A stretch of DNA of 64,000 nt from NCBI RefSeq assembly GCF_001510895.1, contig NZ_LPWA01000102.1, positions 51,122 through 115,121 on the forward strand, written 5' to 3'. Position 1 is the stretch's first letter; each line of letters opens with the position of its first letter. The stretch comes from Mesorhizobium loti. Lineage in GTDB: Bacteria > Pseudomonadota > Alphaproteobacteria > Rhizobiales > Rhizobiaceae. Under the pieces are notes generated by a model. It was given only the letters and a program-made list of their open reading frames with translations, had not been told where the DNA came from and ran no database searches. The position numbers were made by a program, and so were the translations under genes. This document shows positions 7,867-17,847 of the stretch, piece after piece.

Positions 7867-8532
7867 ATGAGCGACCAGGCAAAAGACGAACGCGCGCCCG
7901 AGGAAATCGAAACCACCCAGGCTTCCGGCGCCCAGGCTTCCGGAGCCCAGGCTTCCGGCGAACGTGCGGAAGGCGGCGTCGACGGCGACTATGAAGCGCT
8001 TGTGCGGCTGTTGAAGGAAAACGAGGAATTGAAGGACCGTGCGCTGCGCGTCGCGGCCGAAATGGAAAACCTGCGGCGGCGCACCGCGCGCGACGTGCAT
8101 GACGCGCGCACCTATGCGGTCGCCAACTTCGCCCGCGACATGCTGTCGGTGTCGGACAATCTGCGCCGCGCGCTGGATGCCATTCCGGCCGAGGCCAAGG
8201 CCGCGGGCGATGCCGGCTTCAAGGCGCTGATCGAGGGCGTCGACCTCACCGAGCGCGCCATGTTGTCGGCGCTGGAGCGCCACGGCGTGAAGAAGCTCGC
8301 GCCCGAGGGCGAGAAGTTCGACCCGAACTTCCACCAGGCGATGTTCGAGGTGCCCAACGCCGACGTTCCGGCCGGCACCGTCGTCCAGGTCGTGCAACCC
8401 GGCTATTCGATCGGCGAGCGCGTCTTGAGGCCGGCGATGGTCGGCGTCTCCAAGGGCGGCCCGAAGGCCGCCGCGGCTGAAGCGGCGGTCGAGCCAGGCC
8501 CGGTGAACGAGCAGGCCGAGAAGGATGCGTGA
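7867..8532 (+). CDS. grpE: Nucleotide exchange factor GrpE
   Basis: Cytoplasmic co-chaperone that drives ADP release from DnaK. The 221-residue protein has a disordered acidic N-terminus, the long dimerisation helix ([20 protein letters not shown], about 57-76) and the GrpE head with [20 protein letters not shown] (about 140-160). It ends with [20 protein letters not shown], the family signature. Residues 20-33 are a tandem repeat [14 protein letters not shown] encoded by 15-bp DNA repeats, a site likely to vary in copy number. dnaK is not in the window. A heptamer repeat element begins directly after its stop codon. Confidence 0.95.
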   Translation: MSDQAKDERAPEEIETTQASGAQASGAQASGERAEGGVDGDYEALVRLLKENEELKDRALRVAAEMENLRRRTARDVHDARTYAVANFARDMLSVSDNLRRALDAIPAEAKAAGDAGFKALIEGVDLTERAMLSALERHGVKKLAPEGEKFDPNFHQAMFEVPNADVPAGTVVQVVQPGYSIGERVLRPAMVGVSKGGPKAAAAEAAVEPGPVNEQAEKDA

Positions 8533-8635
8533 AGGGAGCGAGTAGGGAGTAGGGAATAGCGAGTAGGGAAGCCGGTACCAAACGCACGGCTTCATGGTAT
8601 CTACTACTCACTATTCGCTACTCACTACTCGCTCA
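8533..8635. repeat. Heptamer-repeat inverted element after grpE
   Basis: The left arm (8537-8569) is a run of 7-bp units of type GNGARTA: GCGAGTA, GGGAGTA, GGGAATA, GCGAGTA. The right arm (about 8600-8634) is the same run on the other strand: GCGAGTA, GTGAGTA, GCGAATA, GTGAGTA. Together they can form a long hairpin with a loop of about 30 bases. It begins at the grpE stop and ends just before the next start codon, so it also serves as the leader of that gene. Confidence 0.7.
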
Positions 8636-8637
8636 CC

Positions 8638-9270
8638 ATGAATCCCATCGAGCTGCTCGACTATGCCGGCGTCGCGGTTTTCGCGGCGACGGGTGCGCTT
8701 GCGGCCTCGCGCAAGGAACTCGATATCATCGGCTTCCTGTTCCTGGCCAGCGTCACCGGCATCGGCGGCGGGACGCTGCGCGACGTCATCCTCAACCTGC
8801 CGGTGTTCTGGGTTGCCAATAGCAGTTATGTGCTGATCTGCGCCGTTGTCGCCGTGCTTGTTTTCTTCAGCGCCCATCGCGTCGAATCCCGCTACAAGCT
8901 CTTGCTCTGGCTCGATGCGATCGGGCTTGCCGCCTTTGCGGTGATGGGAGCTGCAAAGGGCTTGGCGATCACCGGCTCGCCGGTCGTGTCCGTCATCACC
9001 GGGGTGCTCACGGCGACCTTCGGCGGCATATTGCGCGACCTGCTGGCCGGCGAGCCTTCCGTGCTGTTGAGACCCGAGATCTATGTCACGGCCGCTCTTG
9101 CGGGTGCGGCGCTCTTCACGCTTTGCGATCTTGTCGGAATGCCGGCGCTTCCATCCAGCCTGCTCGGCTTCGCGGCCGCTTTCCTGGTACGCGGGGGAGC
9201 GCTCGAATTCGGCTGGTCGTTCCCGGCCTATAAGAGCCGGCCCGGCCGGAGGCCGGAAGATATTCCATGA
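8638..9270 (+). CDS. TRIC-family (UPF0126/YadS-like) cation channel protein
   Basis: A 210-residue inner-membrane protein with seven predicted hydrophobic segments and the internal duplication of the UPF0126/YadS family, the prokaryotic homologues of trimeric intracellular cation channels. Repeat 1 has GVAVFAATGALAASRK and GIGGGTLRDVIL. Repeat 2 has GLAAFAVMGAAKGL and TATFGGILRDLLAGE. The GGGxxRD and GGxxRD motifs are the family signature. Transport of K+ or amino acids has been proposed for bacterial members. It lies directly downstream of the heptamer repeat, and a second copy of the repeat overlaps its stop codon. Confidence 0.88.
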   Translation: MNPIELLDYAGVAVFAATGALAASRKELDIIGFLFLASVTGIGGGTLRDVILNLPVFWVANSSYVLICAVVAVLVFFSAHRVESRYKLLLWLDAIGLAAFAVMGAAKGLAITGSPVVSVITGVLTATFGGILRDLLAGEPSVLLRPEIYVTAALAGAALFTLCDLVGMPALPSSLLGFAAAFLVRGGALEFGWSFPAYKSRPGRRPEDIP

Positions 9271-9301
9271 GCGAGTAGCGAATAGGGAGTAGCGAATAGG
9301 G
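9268..9301. repeat. Heptamer repeat overlapping the stop codon of the TRIC gene
   Basis: Units GCGAGTA, GCGAATA, GGGAGTA, GCGAATA follow each other and begin within TGAGCGAGTAG, so the stop codon is the first part of the array. It is the same unit family as at 8533-8635 but a single arm. Confidence 0.65.
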
Positions 9302-9350
9302 CTGTTGCCGACAGCCACCGTCCGTTACGGCTTTCGCCATTTCGCTGGAA

Positions 9351-10214
9351 TCACGCCGCGAAGCGCTGCCCTTCACCGCCATAGTAGTTGACGTAGCGGG
9401 CGCCAATTTCCTTGACCGGCATGACGACGAAGACATCGACGGTCGAGAATTCGTGGTCGATGACGCAACCGTCGCCGATACGGGCACCGACGCGCAGGTA
9501 GCCTTTGACCAGCGGCGGCATGGCGGCGATCGCCGCCTTGGCGTTGACGGCCTCGATCGGCATCAGGTCCATCGAGCAGTAGCGGCCGGCCACCGCCCGC
9601 ACATCCCAGGCCTGGTCGGTGCGGCAGTGATGGGCGAGATAGGTGAGCGCCTCGGCATGCGCGGCCGGCACGATGCCGTGGAAGGAGGCGCAGCCGGTCA
9701 TCACGCCGATGCCGTAATGGTTGATATAGGCCCAGATGCCTTGCCAGAGCGCCTCGATGGTGCGCTTGGAGCGGTATTCCGGCAGCACGCAAGAGCGGCC
9801 GAGCTCAAGGAAGCGCTGACCCGGATGGCGCGCGACCAGCTTGGTCAACTCGAACTCGCCCTCGGAGTAGAAGCCGCCGGCGGCCGTGGCGATCTCCTGC
9901 CGCAAAAGGCGATAGGTGCCGACGATGCGCCGATGCTCGGGACCAGGAAGCGAGGTGTCGAAAACCAGGAGATGATCGCAGAGCGGGTCGAAACGGTCGG
10001 CATCGCGCCGGTCCTGCGCCTGGAACAGATCCTTCCTCGCGCCAAGCTCGTCATAAAATACCCGGTAGCGCACTTCCTGGGCGGCGGCGATCTCGGCCTC
10101 ATTGCGGGCAAGCCGCACTTCAAGGTTGCCGATACGGCCCAGCGGTGCGCCGCTTGCGACGGCGTCGCCGTACGCGCGCCGAGCAAAGCGCTGGCGTTCG
10201 GCCGAGTGTCGCAT
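9351..10214 (-). CDS. olsB: L-ornithine N(alpha)-acyltransferase OlsB (lyso-ornithine lipid synthesis)
   Basis: Transfers a 3-hydroxyacyl group from acyl-ACP to ornithine, the first step of ornithine lipid synthesis in rhizobia, at the cytoplasmic face of the inner membrane. The 287-residue protein has the GNAT/hemolysin-like fold: LEVRLARNEAEIAAAQEVRY (about 31-50), a conserved RIVGTYRLLRQ, FELTKLVARHPGQRFLELGR with SCVLPEYRSKRTIEALWQGI, and GVMTGCASFHGI. Length matches characterised OlsB. olsA is not adjacent, as is common. It stands alone, downstream of the hybrid kinase gene on the same strand. Confidence 0.85.
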   Translation of the reverse strand: MRHSAERQRFARRAYGDAVASGAPLGRIGNLEVRLARNEAEIAAAQEVRYRVFYDELGARKDLFQAQDRRDADRFDPLCDHLLVFDTSLPGPEHRRIVGTYRLLRQEIATAAGGFYSEGEFELTKLVARHPGQRFLELGRSCVLPEYRSKRTIEALWQGIWAYINHYGIGVMTGCASFHGIVPAAHAEALTYLAHHCRTDQAWDVRAVAGRYCSMDLMPIEAVNAKAAIAAMPPLVKGYLRVGARIGDGCVIDHEFSTVDVFVVMPVKEIGARYVNYYGGEGQRFAA

Positions 10215-10420
10215 TCAGGCATGACTGTATGCACGAGTGATTCTCTCCTTCGAGCCATCCCTCTTGGCACGGGGATACGGTGTAGGTGCAACAGGATTGT
10301 GACAGTACCGTGATACGACGGGCCCGGCAATACTTCGTCGGCTGGGCAATACCCTCAACCGGCTATGTTACGGCTGCGAAAGCCAAGCAAACCAAGGCGT
10401 TCGCGAAACCTAAAAAATCG

Positions 10421-12700
10421 TTACGCCGCAACCTGGCCTTCGACGGCCCGGACGAGCGCATCGGGGTCGAGAGGCTTGGTGACGAAGCCGCTGGCGCCGT
10501 GGGCCAGCACGGTGTGGCGCGTCTTTTCCTGGCTGTCGGCCGAAAGAACCATGATCGGGATCGGCGGCACGGCAAGCGCTTCCTCATGGCGGCGGATGGC
10601 GGCGATCGCGTCCAGCCCGTCCATCACCGGCATGTGCAGGTCCATCAGAACCACGTCGAAACGATGCTTGAGGCCGGCATCGGTGACGGCCTCGACCGCG
10701 GCCTTGCCGTTGCCGACGATCTTGACGCGATGTCCGGCCTTGAGCAGCGTGGCGCGGGCAAGCATTGCGTTGATGTCATTGTCCTCGGCTATCAGCACGG
10801 ACAGGCCCTGGTCGCGGCGGCGCGCGGACGTGACACCGCGCGGTTCCGGCCGCGGCTCGGCCGGCGTGGGCACGTGGCTGGTCAACAGTACGCGCAGCAG
10901 CGTTTCGCCGCGCACCGGCCGGGCGAGGAACGTCGCGTAGCCGTTGGTACGGAACTCGCCAAGCATGCCGCGATCGGTCGGGGCGATCAGAGTGATTGCC
11001 TCGCAATCGACAAAGCCGCTCTCACGCAGGCGCCTGAGCAGGCGGCCGTCGCTGTTTTCAAGCGTGGCATCGATCAGAAGCACGTTGCAGCCGGCGGCAA
11101 ACGGAGCGGCCTGCACAGGCGTCGCGACGATATCGACCGCACCGCCGTGGGCGCGGATGGCGCGGGCGATGGCATCGGCCTCGACCGCGTTTTTCGACAC
11201 GATCACCGCGCGCCGGTCCGAGAGGATGTTCTGGCGATGCGGCGGCGGTTCGGTTGCCGCGGTGGCGGGGATCTCGAAGACGAATTCGGACCCTTCGCCG
11301 AGCCGGCTCGAAACCGAGATCGTGCCGCCCATGGCGATCACCAGCCGCCTGGAAATGGCAAGGCCGAGCCCGGCGCCGCCATGCACCCTTGTCGAGGTGC
11401 CGTCGGATTGCTCGAACTCCTCGAAGATGCGCTCCATGTCCTCTTCGCGCAGCCCCGGACCCGTGTCGGCGATGGTGAAGCAGATGCGGTCGGTGCTCTC
11501 GGTCCGGGCACGCGCGACGGTGAGCAGAACGCCGCCAGCGTCGGTGAACTTGACGGCGTTGCCGATGAGGTTGAGCAGCACCTGGCGCACGCGGCCAGGG
11601 TCGGCGGTGATCATCTGCGGCACATCGGGCTCGACGTAACAGCCGAGACCGATGTTCTTGGAGAAGGCTTTCGCCGCCAGCAACTCGATGATGTTGTCGG
11701 CGATCTCGCGCAGCGAGGTCGGCTGCGGCTCGGGGTCGAAGCGGCCGGCCTCGATCTTGGAATAGTCGAGCAGGTCCTCGATAAGGGCAAGCAGCGCGCT
11801 CGCCGATGTGGAGACGGCGCCGACATAGGTGCGCTGCTCCGGCGACAGGTCGGTGTCGGCAAGCAGCCTCGCCATGCCCATGATGCCGTTCATCGGCGTG
11901 CGGATCTCGTGGCTGACGGTGGCGAGGAAGCGCGACTTGGCCTGGCTTGCATATTCGGCCCGCTCGCGGGCGGTGATCAGCGAGGATTCGGCGCGCTTGC
12001 GGGCGGTGATGTCGCGCGCGATCGCCCGGTGCGACACCGCGCCCGTATCCTTGTCGCGCACCGAGAGCTCGATCCAGGAGAACCAGCGCGGCCCGTTCGG
12101 CGTACGGACGGCGACATCGGTGGAGCTCAGGCATTCATGGTTCGAGAAGGCGGCGTCGGGTACGACGCCGACATCTATGCCGAGCTCGGAGAGCGTCTTG
12201 CCGGCGAGGTCGCGCTGGTCGGTGTCGACAAGCGAGGCGAACACCTTGTTGGCATAGACGATATGGCCGTCGCGGTCGCGATGGACGACGAGATCGCCGA
12301 GCGCATCGATCAGGCCGCGAAAACGCTCCTCGCTCTCCTGCATCTCCCACATGCGGTCGGCGAGCGTCTCGATCTCGGCGCGGCTGCGGGCGGCGGTCTC
12401 GTCAAGAAGAGCCGCGGTGCGGCGCTCGGCGCTCCTGTTGCGCAGGTGCATGGCAAGGCCGGCGAGGCCCGTTGCCAAGAGGCCAATGGTGATGAAGATC
12501 GGCGCTCCGGTGAGATGCGCCAGCCCGGCCAGCACGCCTATGGCGACGATGGTCAGGAATGGCAGGCCCTCGCGGCTTTCCGCTTGCAATGCAGGCACCA
12601 GCGGCGGCGCGACAAGCACCTGCCGCTTCGGCGCGCCGGTGTCCAGCCCGTCGCCGCCTGCGGCCTTGCTGTCCTGTCTGAGGTCGGAGTCCGCGAACAT
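10421..12700 (-). CDS. Hybrid sensor histidine kinase/response regulator
   Basis: A 759-residue membrane kinase. Two hydrophobic segments lie at about 46-64 and 67-86, followed by a short coiled coil and a PAS domain (about 122-235). HisKA follows with [12 protein letters not shown] (phospho-acceptor His264), then a HATPase_c domain with [25 protein letters not shown] and [14 protein letters not shown] degenerate receiver-like stretch (about 505-615) follows, then a true receiver with LIAEDNDIN and [12 protein letters not shown] (phospho-acceptor Asp687) and the conserved TKP. The architecture suggests a phosphorelay with a separate phosphotransferase. The signal is unknown. Its neighbour olsB is about 200 bp downstream on the same strand; co-transcription is possible but not shown. 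Confidence 0.9.
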   Translation of the reverse strand: MFADSDLRQDSKAAGGDGLDTGAPKRQVLVAPPLVPALQAESREGLPFLTIVAIGVLAGLAHLTGAPIFITIGLLATGLAGLAMHLRNRSAERRTAALLDETAARSRAEIETLADRMWEMQESEERFRGLIDALGDLVVHRDRDGHIVYANKVFASLVDTDQRDLAGKTLSELGIDVGVVPDAAFSNHECLSSTDVAVRTPNGPRWFSWIELSVRDKDTGAVSHRAIARDITARKRAESSLITARERAEYASQAKSRFLATVSHEIRTPMNGIMGMARLLADTDLSPEQRTYVGAVSTSASALLALIEDLLDYSKIEAGRFDPEPQPTSLREIADNIIELLAAKAFSKNIGLGCYVEPDVPQMITADPGRVRQVLLNLIGNAVKFTDAGGVLLTVARARTESTDRICFTIADTGPGLREEDMERIFEEFEQSDGTSTRVHGGAGLGLAISRRLVIAMGGTISVSSRLGEGSEFVFEIPATAATEPPPHRQNILSDRRAVIVSKNAVEADAIARAIRAHGGAVDIVATPVQAAPFAAGCNVLLIDATLENSDGRLLRRLRESGFVDCEAITLIAPTDRGMLGEFRTNGYATFLARPVRGETLLRVLLTSHVPTPAEPRPEPRGVTSARRRDQGLSVLIAEDNDINAMLARATLLKAGHRVKIVGNGKAAVEAVTDAGLKHRFDVVLMDLHMPVMDGLDAIAAIRRHEEALAVPPIPIMVLSADSQEKTRHTVLAHGASGFVTKPLDPDALVRAVEGQVAA

Positions 12701-12798
12701 GCGGGAACCTTGCCAGACAGAAATTATGGAAGACTGCGGCGGATCGTTCGAATTTTAGTCTTCCACGCCGATTTCCGGCGGTTTTGGCTCGGTTTAGT

Positions 12799-12842
12799 GC
12801 AATTCCGGACGGAAAGTCGCCGGCCACTTTTCCTGGAACTGC
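12799..12842. repeat. Short palindromic repeat, AATTCC family, copy 1
   Basis: GCAATTCCGGACGGAAA at the left pairs with TTTCCTGGAACTGC at the right, separated by a GC-rich centre. It lies seven bases beyond the acuI stop codon and is one of three related copies in the window, all in the same orientation relative to the adjacent minus-strand gene. Confidence 0.7.
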
Positions 12843-12848
12843 TTCAGG

Positions 12849-13837
12849 TTACATATCGACGACCACGCGGCCCCTGATCTTACCGTGGATGATGTCGCGC
12901 GCGGCGTCGATGATGCCGTCGAAGTCGACCGACCGCGACAGGGTCGACAGCTTCTTCAAGTCGAGGTCGGCGCCGATGCGGCGCCACGCCTCGAGGCGGA
13001 CCGGTTTCGGCGCCATGACGGAATCGATGCCGAGCAGCGAGACGCCGCGCAGGATGAAGGGGGCGACGCTCGTCGGAAGGTCCATGCCGCCGGCCAGGCC
13101 GCAAGCGGCGATCGCGCCGCCATAGGACGTCATCGACAGCACATTGGCGAGCGTGTGGGTGCCGACCGAGTCGACGCCGCCCGCCCAGCGTTCCTTGGCG
13201 AGCGGCTTTGCCGGCTGGTTGAGCTCGTCGCGCGAGATCACCTCGCCGCGCCGAGATCGATCAGATAGGGGCTTTCGGCATTGCGCCCGGTGGAGGCGAC
13301 GACATGGTAGCCGAGTGTGGAGAGGATCGAGATGGCGACCGAGCCGACGCCGCCGGCGGCGCCCGTCACCACCACCGGCCCGCGATCCGGCGCGATGCCG
13401 TGCCGTTCCAGCGCCATCACGGCAAGCATCGCCGTATAGCCGGCGGTGCCGACGGCCATCGCATCGTGCGGGCTCATGCCATCCGGCAGCGGCACCAGCC
13501 AGTCGCCCTTGACGCGGGCGCGCCCGGCATAGGCGCCGTAATGCGTCTCGCCGACGCCCCAGCCGTTGAGGATCACCTTGTCGCCCTTGCGCCAGTCGGC
13601 ATGGGAAGACGAAATGACGGTGCCGGCGAAATCGATGCCGGGCACCAGCGGCCAGCGGCGCACGACCGGCGCCTTGCCGGTGATCGCCAGCCCATCCTTG
13701 TAGTTCACCGTCGTCGCCTCGACGGCAACCGTAACATCGCCATCCATCAGGTCGGCTTCGGTGAGGTCGACGATTTCGACCGACTGCTTCTTTTCGGCGT
13801 CGCGCGAAACGAGGATGGCTTTGAAGGTATCCGACAC
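12849..13837 (-). CDS. acuI: Acrylyl-CoA reductase/YhdH-type quinone oxidoreductase (frameshifted)
   Basis: NADPH-dependent medium-chain reductase of the AcuI/YhdH family, which reduces acrylyl-CoA or related enoyl compounds. Part 1 starts at a GTG ([20 protein letters not shown]) preceded by GAGGAG. It carries [23 protein letters not shown] and the cofactor loop [18 protein letters not shown], and ends [10 protein letters not shown]. Part 2 resumes in another frame at [19 protein letters not shown] and ends GRVVVDM. The break at about 13245-13247 is explained by loss of one base from a CC pair (GCGGCCGAG read as GCGGCGAG). Without it the protein would have about 329 residues, the family's usual length. 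Repeats flank both ends of the gene. Confidence 0.85.
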
Positions 13838-13871
13838 TTTTGTCTCCTCGGCTCTGGCGATTTGTTTTTGG

Positions 13872-13914
13872 GGAATTGCGACGGAAAACCGCCGCACACT
13901 TTTCCTGGAATTGC
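13872..13914. repeat. Short palindromic repeat, AATTCC family, copy 2
   Basis: GGAATTGCGACGGAAAACCG at the left and CACTTTTCCTGGAATTGC at the right; same family as 12799-12842. It lies between lspA and acuI, 37 bp past the lspA stop codon, in the same orientation as the other copies. Confidence 0.7.
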
Positions 13915-13950
13915 TCTTGGAAACGAATTTGGGGCGGCGGCCGCGCTAGG

Positions 13951-14438
13951 TCAATTGCCCCGGTCCTGAGGTTTGGTTTCCCGCCGCCAGCCGATCAGCT
14001 CGTCGAAGACAACCAGTGCCGCGCCCACGGAAATGAAGGCGTCGGCGAGGTTGAACACCGCGAAGGACCAGACGGGCGTGTGGAACAGGATGTAGTCGAT
14101 GACGTGGCCGTAGACGGCACGGTCGATCAGGTTGCCCAGCGCGCCGCCGACGATCAGGCAAAGCCGATGCGGGCAATGACGTGGCCGGCGGGCGTGCGCA
14201 CGGCGAGATAAAGCACGAAGGCGACGACGAGCGCGGCGATGATCACCAGGCCGGTGTCGCCGAAGGAGGAGAACATCGAGAAGGCGATGCCGGTGTTGTA
14301 GGTGCGAAACAGCGCCAGGAAAGGCAGAAGATCGACCTTTTCCTGAAAGGCGAGCCCGTTCTCGACCAGCTGCTTGATCCACTGGTCGAGCGCGATTGCC
14401 GCAACGACCAGCAGGGCGTAAGGAGACCAGGATTTCAC
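13951..14438 (-). CDS. lspA: Lipoprotein signal peptidase LspA (frameshifted)
   Basis: Inner-membrane aspartyl protease that removes the signal peptide of diacylglyceryl-prolipoproteins. The first part [20 protein letters not shown] to VIARIGFA has the family's N-terminal D-Q-W-I-K motif and [12 protein letters not shown]. The second part continues in another frame with [20 protein letters not shown] and [15 protein letters not shown], which hold the two catalytic aspartates (NLID and NLAD). One base is missing at about 14157-14158, where the expected GCC CTG reads GCC TG. Repaired, the protein has about 163 residues, the usual size. It is followed by acuI and preceded by a TrmH-family methyltransferase gene, with only about 10 bp between. 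Confidence 0.88.
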
Positions 14439-14447
14439 TTAGCAGTC

Positions 14448-15314
14448 CTATCGCGTGTCGGTGGCGGGATCGAGCTTCAAGGCGCCGCGCCGGATCTCGA
14501 ACAGCATCACGCCGGTGGCAACCGCCAGATTGAGCGAATCGGCGCGGCCGGCCTGCGGGATTCTCAACAGCCGGTCGCAGCTTTCGGCGAGGCTGTCGGG
14601 CAGCCCCTGCTGCTCGTTGCCCATCAAGAGCAGCACCGGGCCCCTTGAGAAGTCGACCGAGCGGTAGTCGACCGCGCCCTTGAGATGCGTGCCGGCGACG
14701 AGCCCCGGAAAGTCGCGCCGCCAGGCGAGAAAGGCCTGCTCCGTCGCCTTGGCGACCGGCACGGCGAAGATCGAGCCCATGGTGGCGCGCACCGTTTCCA
14801 GCGAGAACGGATCGGTGGTGTCGCCGACCAGGATGATGCCCTTGGCGCCAACGGCATCGACGGTGCGGATGACGGTGCCGAGATTGCCGGGGTCGCGCAC
14901 ACGGTCAAGCGCGACCCAGACGTCGCCGTCCGTGGCGCGGATGTCCCTCAGCGGCAGCGTCCGCTGCGCGAAGACGCCGACGACGATTTGCGGGTTTTCG
15001 CGGCGGGTGATTGCGGTGAGCACCTTTTCCGAGACTTCGAGCACGGTGCCGCCGGCGGCGACCGTGCGCGCCGCGACTTTTTCGACGGCCGCGTTGCCGC
15101 GTCCGGCCTTGGCGAAGACCAGCGTCCTGATCGACCAGCCAAGGTCGAGCGCGTCAATGACCAGCTTCAAGCCTTCGGCCATGAAGGCGTTCTGCTGATC
15201 GCGAAATTTCTTCAGCGCCAGCGCTTTGATGTCCTTGACCAGGGGATTGGCGAGGCTGGTGACTTCCTTGACCTGGCCGACCGGCCGATGTCCGTCATAT
15301 GCGACCATTTTCAA
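14448..15314 (-). CDS. TrmH/SpoU-family RNA 2'-O-methyltransferase
   Basis: A 288-residue SPOUT-class methyltransferase that likely methylates a ribose in tRNA or rRNA. The N-terminal substrate-binding domain contains [20 protein letters not shown]. The catalytic domain has the three SpoU motifs: [16 protein letters not shown] (about 134-149), [17 protein letters not shown] (about 228-244) and [17 protein letters not shown] (about 260-276), which together form the deep trefoil knot binding S-adenosylmethionine. The target nucleotide is unknown. Its start overlaps the stop of the upstream methyltransferase gene by four bases, so the pair is probably coupled. Confidence 0.9.
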   Translation of the reverse strand: MKMVAYDGHRPVGQVKEVTSLANPLVKDIKALALKKFRDQQNAFMAEGLKLVIDALDLGWSIRTLVFAKAGRGNAAVEKVAARTVAAGGTVLEVSEKVLTAITRRENPQIVVGVFAQRTLPLRDIRATDGDVWVALDRVRDPGNLGTVIRTVDAVGAKGIILVGDTTDPFSLETVRATMGSIFAVPVAKATEQAFLAWRRDFPGLVAGTHLKGAVDYRSVDFSRGPVLLLMGNEQQGLPDSLAESCDRLLRIPQAGRADSLNLAVATGVMLFEIRRGALKLDPATDTR

Positions 15315-16393
15315 GCCACCCAGCGCGAGAACAGCGAGGTCGAGAGCGCGCGGCCGGCGGATTTCTCGCGGATGATCAGCTCACCGGATTCGACCGTGCC
15401 GCCCATGCCGGCGAATGTATCGCGCATCAGCGCGTGGATGGCGAAGAAGGACGCGCGGATCGAATAGGCGGTGAGAACCACGGCGAGCGGCCTCGGCGTC
15501 AGGATCGAGCGGCAGAGGTCGGTGAGGCCCGGCAAGTCCTCGAACAATTGCCAGACTTCGCCCTTGGGGCCGCGGCCGTAAGCGGGCGGGTCGAACAGGA
15601 CGATGTCGTAGCGGCTGCCGCGGCGCTCCTCGCGCTCGGCGAACTTCACCGCATCCTCGACGATCCAGCGGATCGGCTTGTCGGCAAGGCCGGCCATTTC
15701 CTGGTTCTCGCGCGCCCAGCCGATCGCTTTCTTCGAGGCGTCGACATGGGTGACCTCAGCACCGGCGCGCGCTGCCACCAGCGAGGCAAGGCCGGTATAG
15801 CCGAAGAGGTTCAGCACCTTCACCGGACGCCTGGCCGCGGTGATCAGCCCGGCCATGTGATCCCAATGCGAGGCCTGCTCGGGGAAGACGCCGACATGGC
15901 GAAACGAGGTGAAGCGGCCGAGATAGTCGATGCCGTCATGCTTCATCGGCCAGGTTTCGCCGAGCGGCGTTTTTGGAAAGCGCCAGCGGCCGATGCCTTC
16001 CTCGTCGGTGTCGCCGGTGAAGACGGCATCGGCGCGCTCCCATTCCTTGGCGGGAAGCGCGCGCTGCCAGATCGCCTGGCCCTCGGGGCGCACGATGCGG
16101 TACGGTCCATACTGCTCCAGTTTTTCTCCGGCGCCGCTGTCCAGCAGCGCATAGTCGGCGTTCGGCGCGACTTCGAGGATCAGCGGCAGGCGCTCGGCGG
16201 GCAACGGACCCTGGCGGCGGGCAAGCACACGCGGCGCGGATTTCTGCTCCTGGCGGTCCGGGGATTTCGATTCGTGCCGTTCGACAGGCTTCGGCTGCGG
16301 CCGTCCAGCAGCAAACGCGTCGCGCGGGCGTGGGTGCTCCGTCCCGGTGGGGCGCGGTCGGTTATCGCGGCGTTTGTCGCGAAAAGATTTCAA
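15311..16393 (-). CDS. Class I SAM-dependent methyltransferase, RlmI/RlmK-like
   Basis: Probable rRNA (cytosine-5) methyltransferase of the RlmI family. After a charged, poorly conserved N-terminus the protein has PLILEVAPNADYALLDSGAG and the SAM-binding segment VKVLNLFGYTGLASLVAARA with THVDASKKAIGWARENQ. The catalytic-site motif is DIVLFDPPAYGRGPKGEVWQ. The start is uncertain. The frame stays open to 16573, but that would overlap the neighbouring gene. TTG at 16393 has GGAG about ten bases upstream and gives LKSFRDKRR, a plausible basic N-terminus of 360 residues in total. ATG 16459 is the alternative. It overlaps the TrmH-type gene by ATGA. Confidence 0.82.
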   Translation of the reverse strand: MKSFRDKRRDNRPRPTGTEHPRPRDAFAAGRPQPKPVERHESKSPDRQEQKSAPRVLARRQGPLPAERLPLILEVAPNADYALLDSGAGEKLEQYGPYRIVRPEGQAIWQRALPAKEWERADAVFTGDTDEEGIGRWRFPKTPLGETWPMKHDGIDYLGRFTSFRHVGVFPEQASHWDHMAGLITAARRPVKVLNLFGYTGLASLVAARAGAEVTHVDASKKAIGWARENQEMAGLADKPIRWIVEDAVKFAEREERRGSRYDIVLFDPPAYGRGPKGEVWQLFEDLPGLTDLCRSILTPRPLAVVLTAYSIRASFFAIHALMRDTFAGMGGTVESGELIIREKSAGRALSTSLFSRWVA

Positions 16394-16482
16394 GAACGAG
16401 CATCTCCGGCGGTCCGGCTCGCTTCTGCCACAGCTCAACCCATCGGCGCAACAAACCATGCGTGCTTGTGTCGGCTGGGTCG

Positions 16483-16968
16483 TCAATCGTGTCGTATGGC
16501 GAGCAGGCCAAGACAAAGCGAAATGAAACCGAGAGCCTTGGCTGCCGTGACTGCCATATGGCCAGTCTCCCAACGGAGCCGTACGGCTTCAAAGTTGTCG
16601 GGGATCGGCCCGGGCACCCAGGTCGCCAGGGCGCCGTTTGCCGGTTTGACCAGCAAGAACCAGAGCGCCAGCGAGAGCGCATAGAGCAAGGTGGCGGCCA
16701 GCACGAACCAGAAGGCGGGAGGCTCGTCGCGCAGCATCCAGGCAAGCAGCGCCGGGCAGGCGATCGCTGCGATATCCAGCGGCGCCCCGATCACGGCAAA
16801 AAGCAGAAACTGACCATTGAAGACGGTCGCCTCGTGCCAAAGCTCCGGCGACCATTTCGTCAGCCTTGGCAGCGATTCCAGCACATGGGCAAAGGACGGT
16901 CCGAGGCTAAGCGCTGCGATGACGGCGGCAAGCACCGACCAAAACATCAGGAATCCGCGCATCTCCAT
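16483..16968 (-). CDS. DUF1772-like integral membrane protein
   Basis: A 161-residue protein with four hydrophobic segments (about 8-28, 48-76, 80-103 and 139-157). The C-terminal RLRWETGHMAVTAAKALG matches the R-W-E-x-x-H pattern conserved in DUF1772/anthrone-oxygenase-like membrane proteins. No enzymatic function is established for bacterial members. It lies upstream of the RlmI-like gene on the same strand and divergent from the WYL regulator. The family call is from motif recall only. Confidence 0.6.
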   Translation of the reverse strand: MEMRGFLMFWSVLAAVIAALSLGPSFAHVLESLPRLTKWSPELWHEATVFNGQFLLFAVIGAPLDIAAIACPALLAWMLRDEPPAFWFVLAATLLYALSLALWFLLVKPANGALATWVPGPIPDNFEAVRLRWETGHMAVTAAKALGFISLCLGLLAIRHD

Positions 16969-17069
16969 TGTTGAAACAACGAGAATGGACGGCAGGCGTT
17001 CCGGATCGGCATAAGCTTGCGATGTAAAGCGCCTGAGCCCTATCGTCCGGCCCTCCGGATAGCAAATCG

Positions 17070-17777
17070 ATGTCCCGTTCCGAACGCCTGCTCGACCTGA
17101 TCCAGATTCTGCGCCGTCACCGCCGGCCGGTGAGCGGCCGCACGCTTGCCGGCGAGATGGGGATTTCGATCCGCACGCTCTACCGCGACATCGCGACGCT
17201 GCAGGGGCAGGGCGCGCCGATCGAAGGCGAGGCGGGGCTGGGTTATGTGCTGAAGCCCGGCTTCATGCTGCCGCCGCTGATGTTCACCGACGAGGAGATC
17301 GAGGCGATCGTGCTCGGCTCGCGCTGGGTGGCGAAACAGCCGGACAAGCGACTGGCCGCGGCCGCGACGGACGCGCTTTCCAAGATCGCGGCTGTCCTGC
17401 CGGACGATCTGCGCGAGGAGCTCGACGCAACGACGCTGCTGGTCGGGCCGGGTTCGGGAACCGCCGAGGCCATCGACCTTAGTGTGGTGCGGCAGGCGAT
17501 CCGCGACGAACGCAAGCTCGGCTTCCTCTATCGCGACGCCGGGGGTGCCGCATCGGAACGTATGGTCTGGCCGTTCGCGCTCGGCTTCTTCGACAAGGTG
17601 CGGGTGATGGTGGCGTGGTGCGAGATGCGCCAGGATTTTCGCCACTTCCGCGCCGATCGCATGTCGGGCCTCACGGCTACCGACATTCGCTATCCGCGCC
17701 GCCGACAGGCAATGCTGAAGGAGTGGCGGGCGACGCTCGACAAGCCCGGCCAGAACGCGAAGGACTCCGCCGGCTGA
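17070..17777 (+). CDS. YafY-type HTH/WYL transcriptional regulator
   Basis: A 235-residue regulator with an N-terminal winged helix-turn-helix (MSRSERLLDLIQILRRHRRP, then GISIRTLYRDIATLQGQGAP with the recognition helix at about 35-46) and a WYL ligand-binding domain (RDERKLGFLYRDAGG, VWPFALGFFDKVRVMVAWCE, about 148-195). WYL proteins of this kind often control an adjacent glyoxalase-like gene, and here a VOC gene starts 70 bp downstream on the same strand. The effector is unknown. Confidence 0.88.
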   Translation: MSRSERLLDLIQILRRHRRPVSGRTLAGEMGISIRTLYRDIATLQGQGAPIEGEAGLGYVLKPGFMLPPLMFTDEEIEAIVLGSRWVAKQPDKRLAAAATDALSKIAAVLPDDLREELDATTLLVGPGSGTAEAIDLSVVRQAIRDERKLGFLYRDAGGAASERMVWPFALGFFDKVRVMVAWCEMRQDFRHFRADRMSGLTATDIRYPRRRQAMLKEWRATLDKPGQNAKDSAG

Positions 17778-17847
17778 TCGCTGCTGCCAGAATCTGACAG
17801 TGGTAACGCCTAAGATCACCAAGGTTCAAACACCTTGGAGATTTGAC

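Noticed and set aside
10286..12877. Open frame of 863 codons on the plus strand
   Set aside because: It is antisense to the hybrid histidine kinase, which has clear domains; the amino-acid composition is that of a shadow frame.
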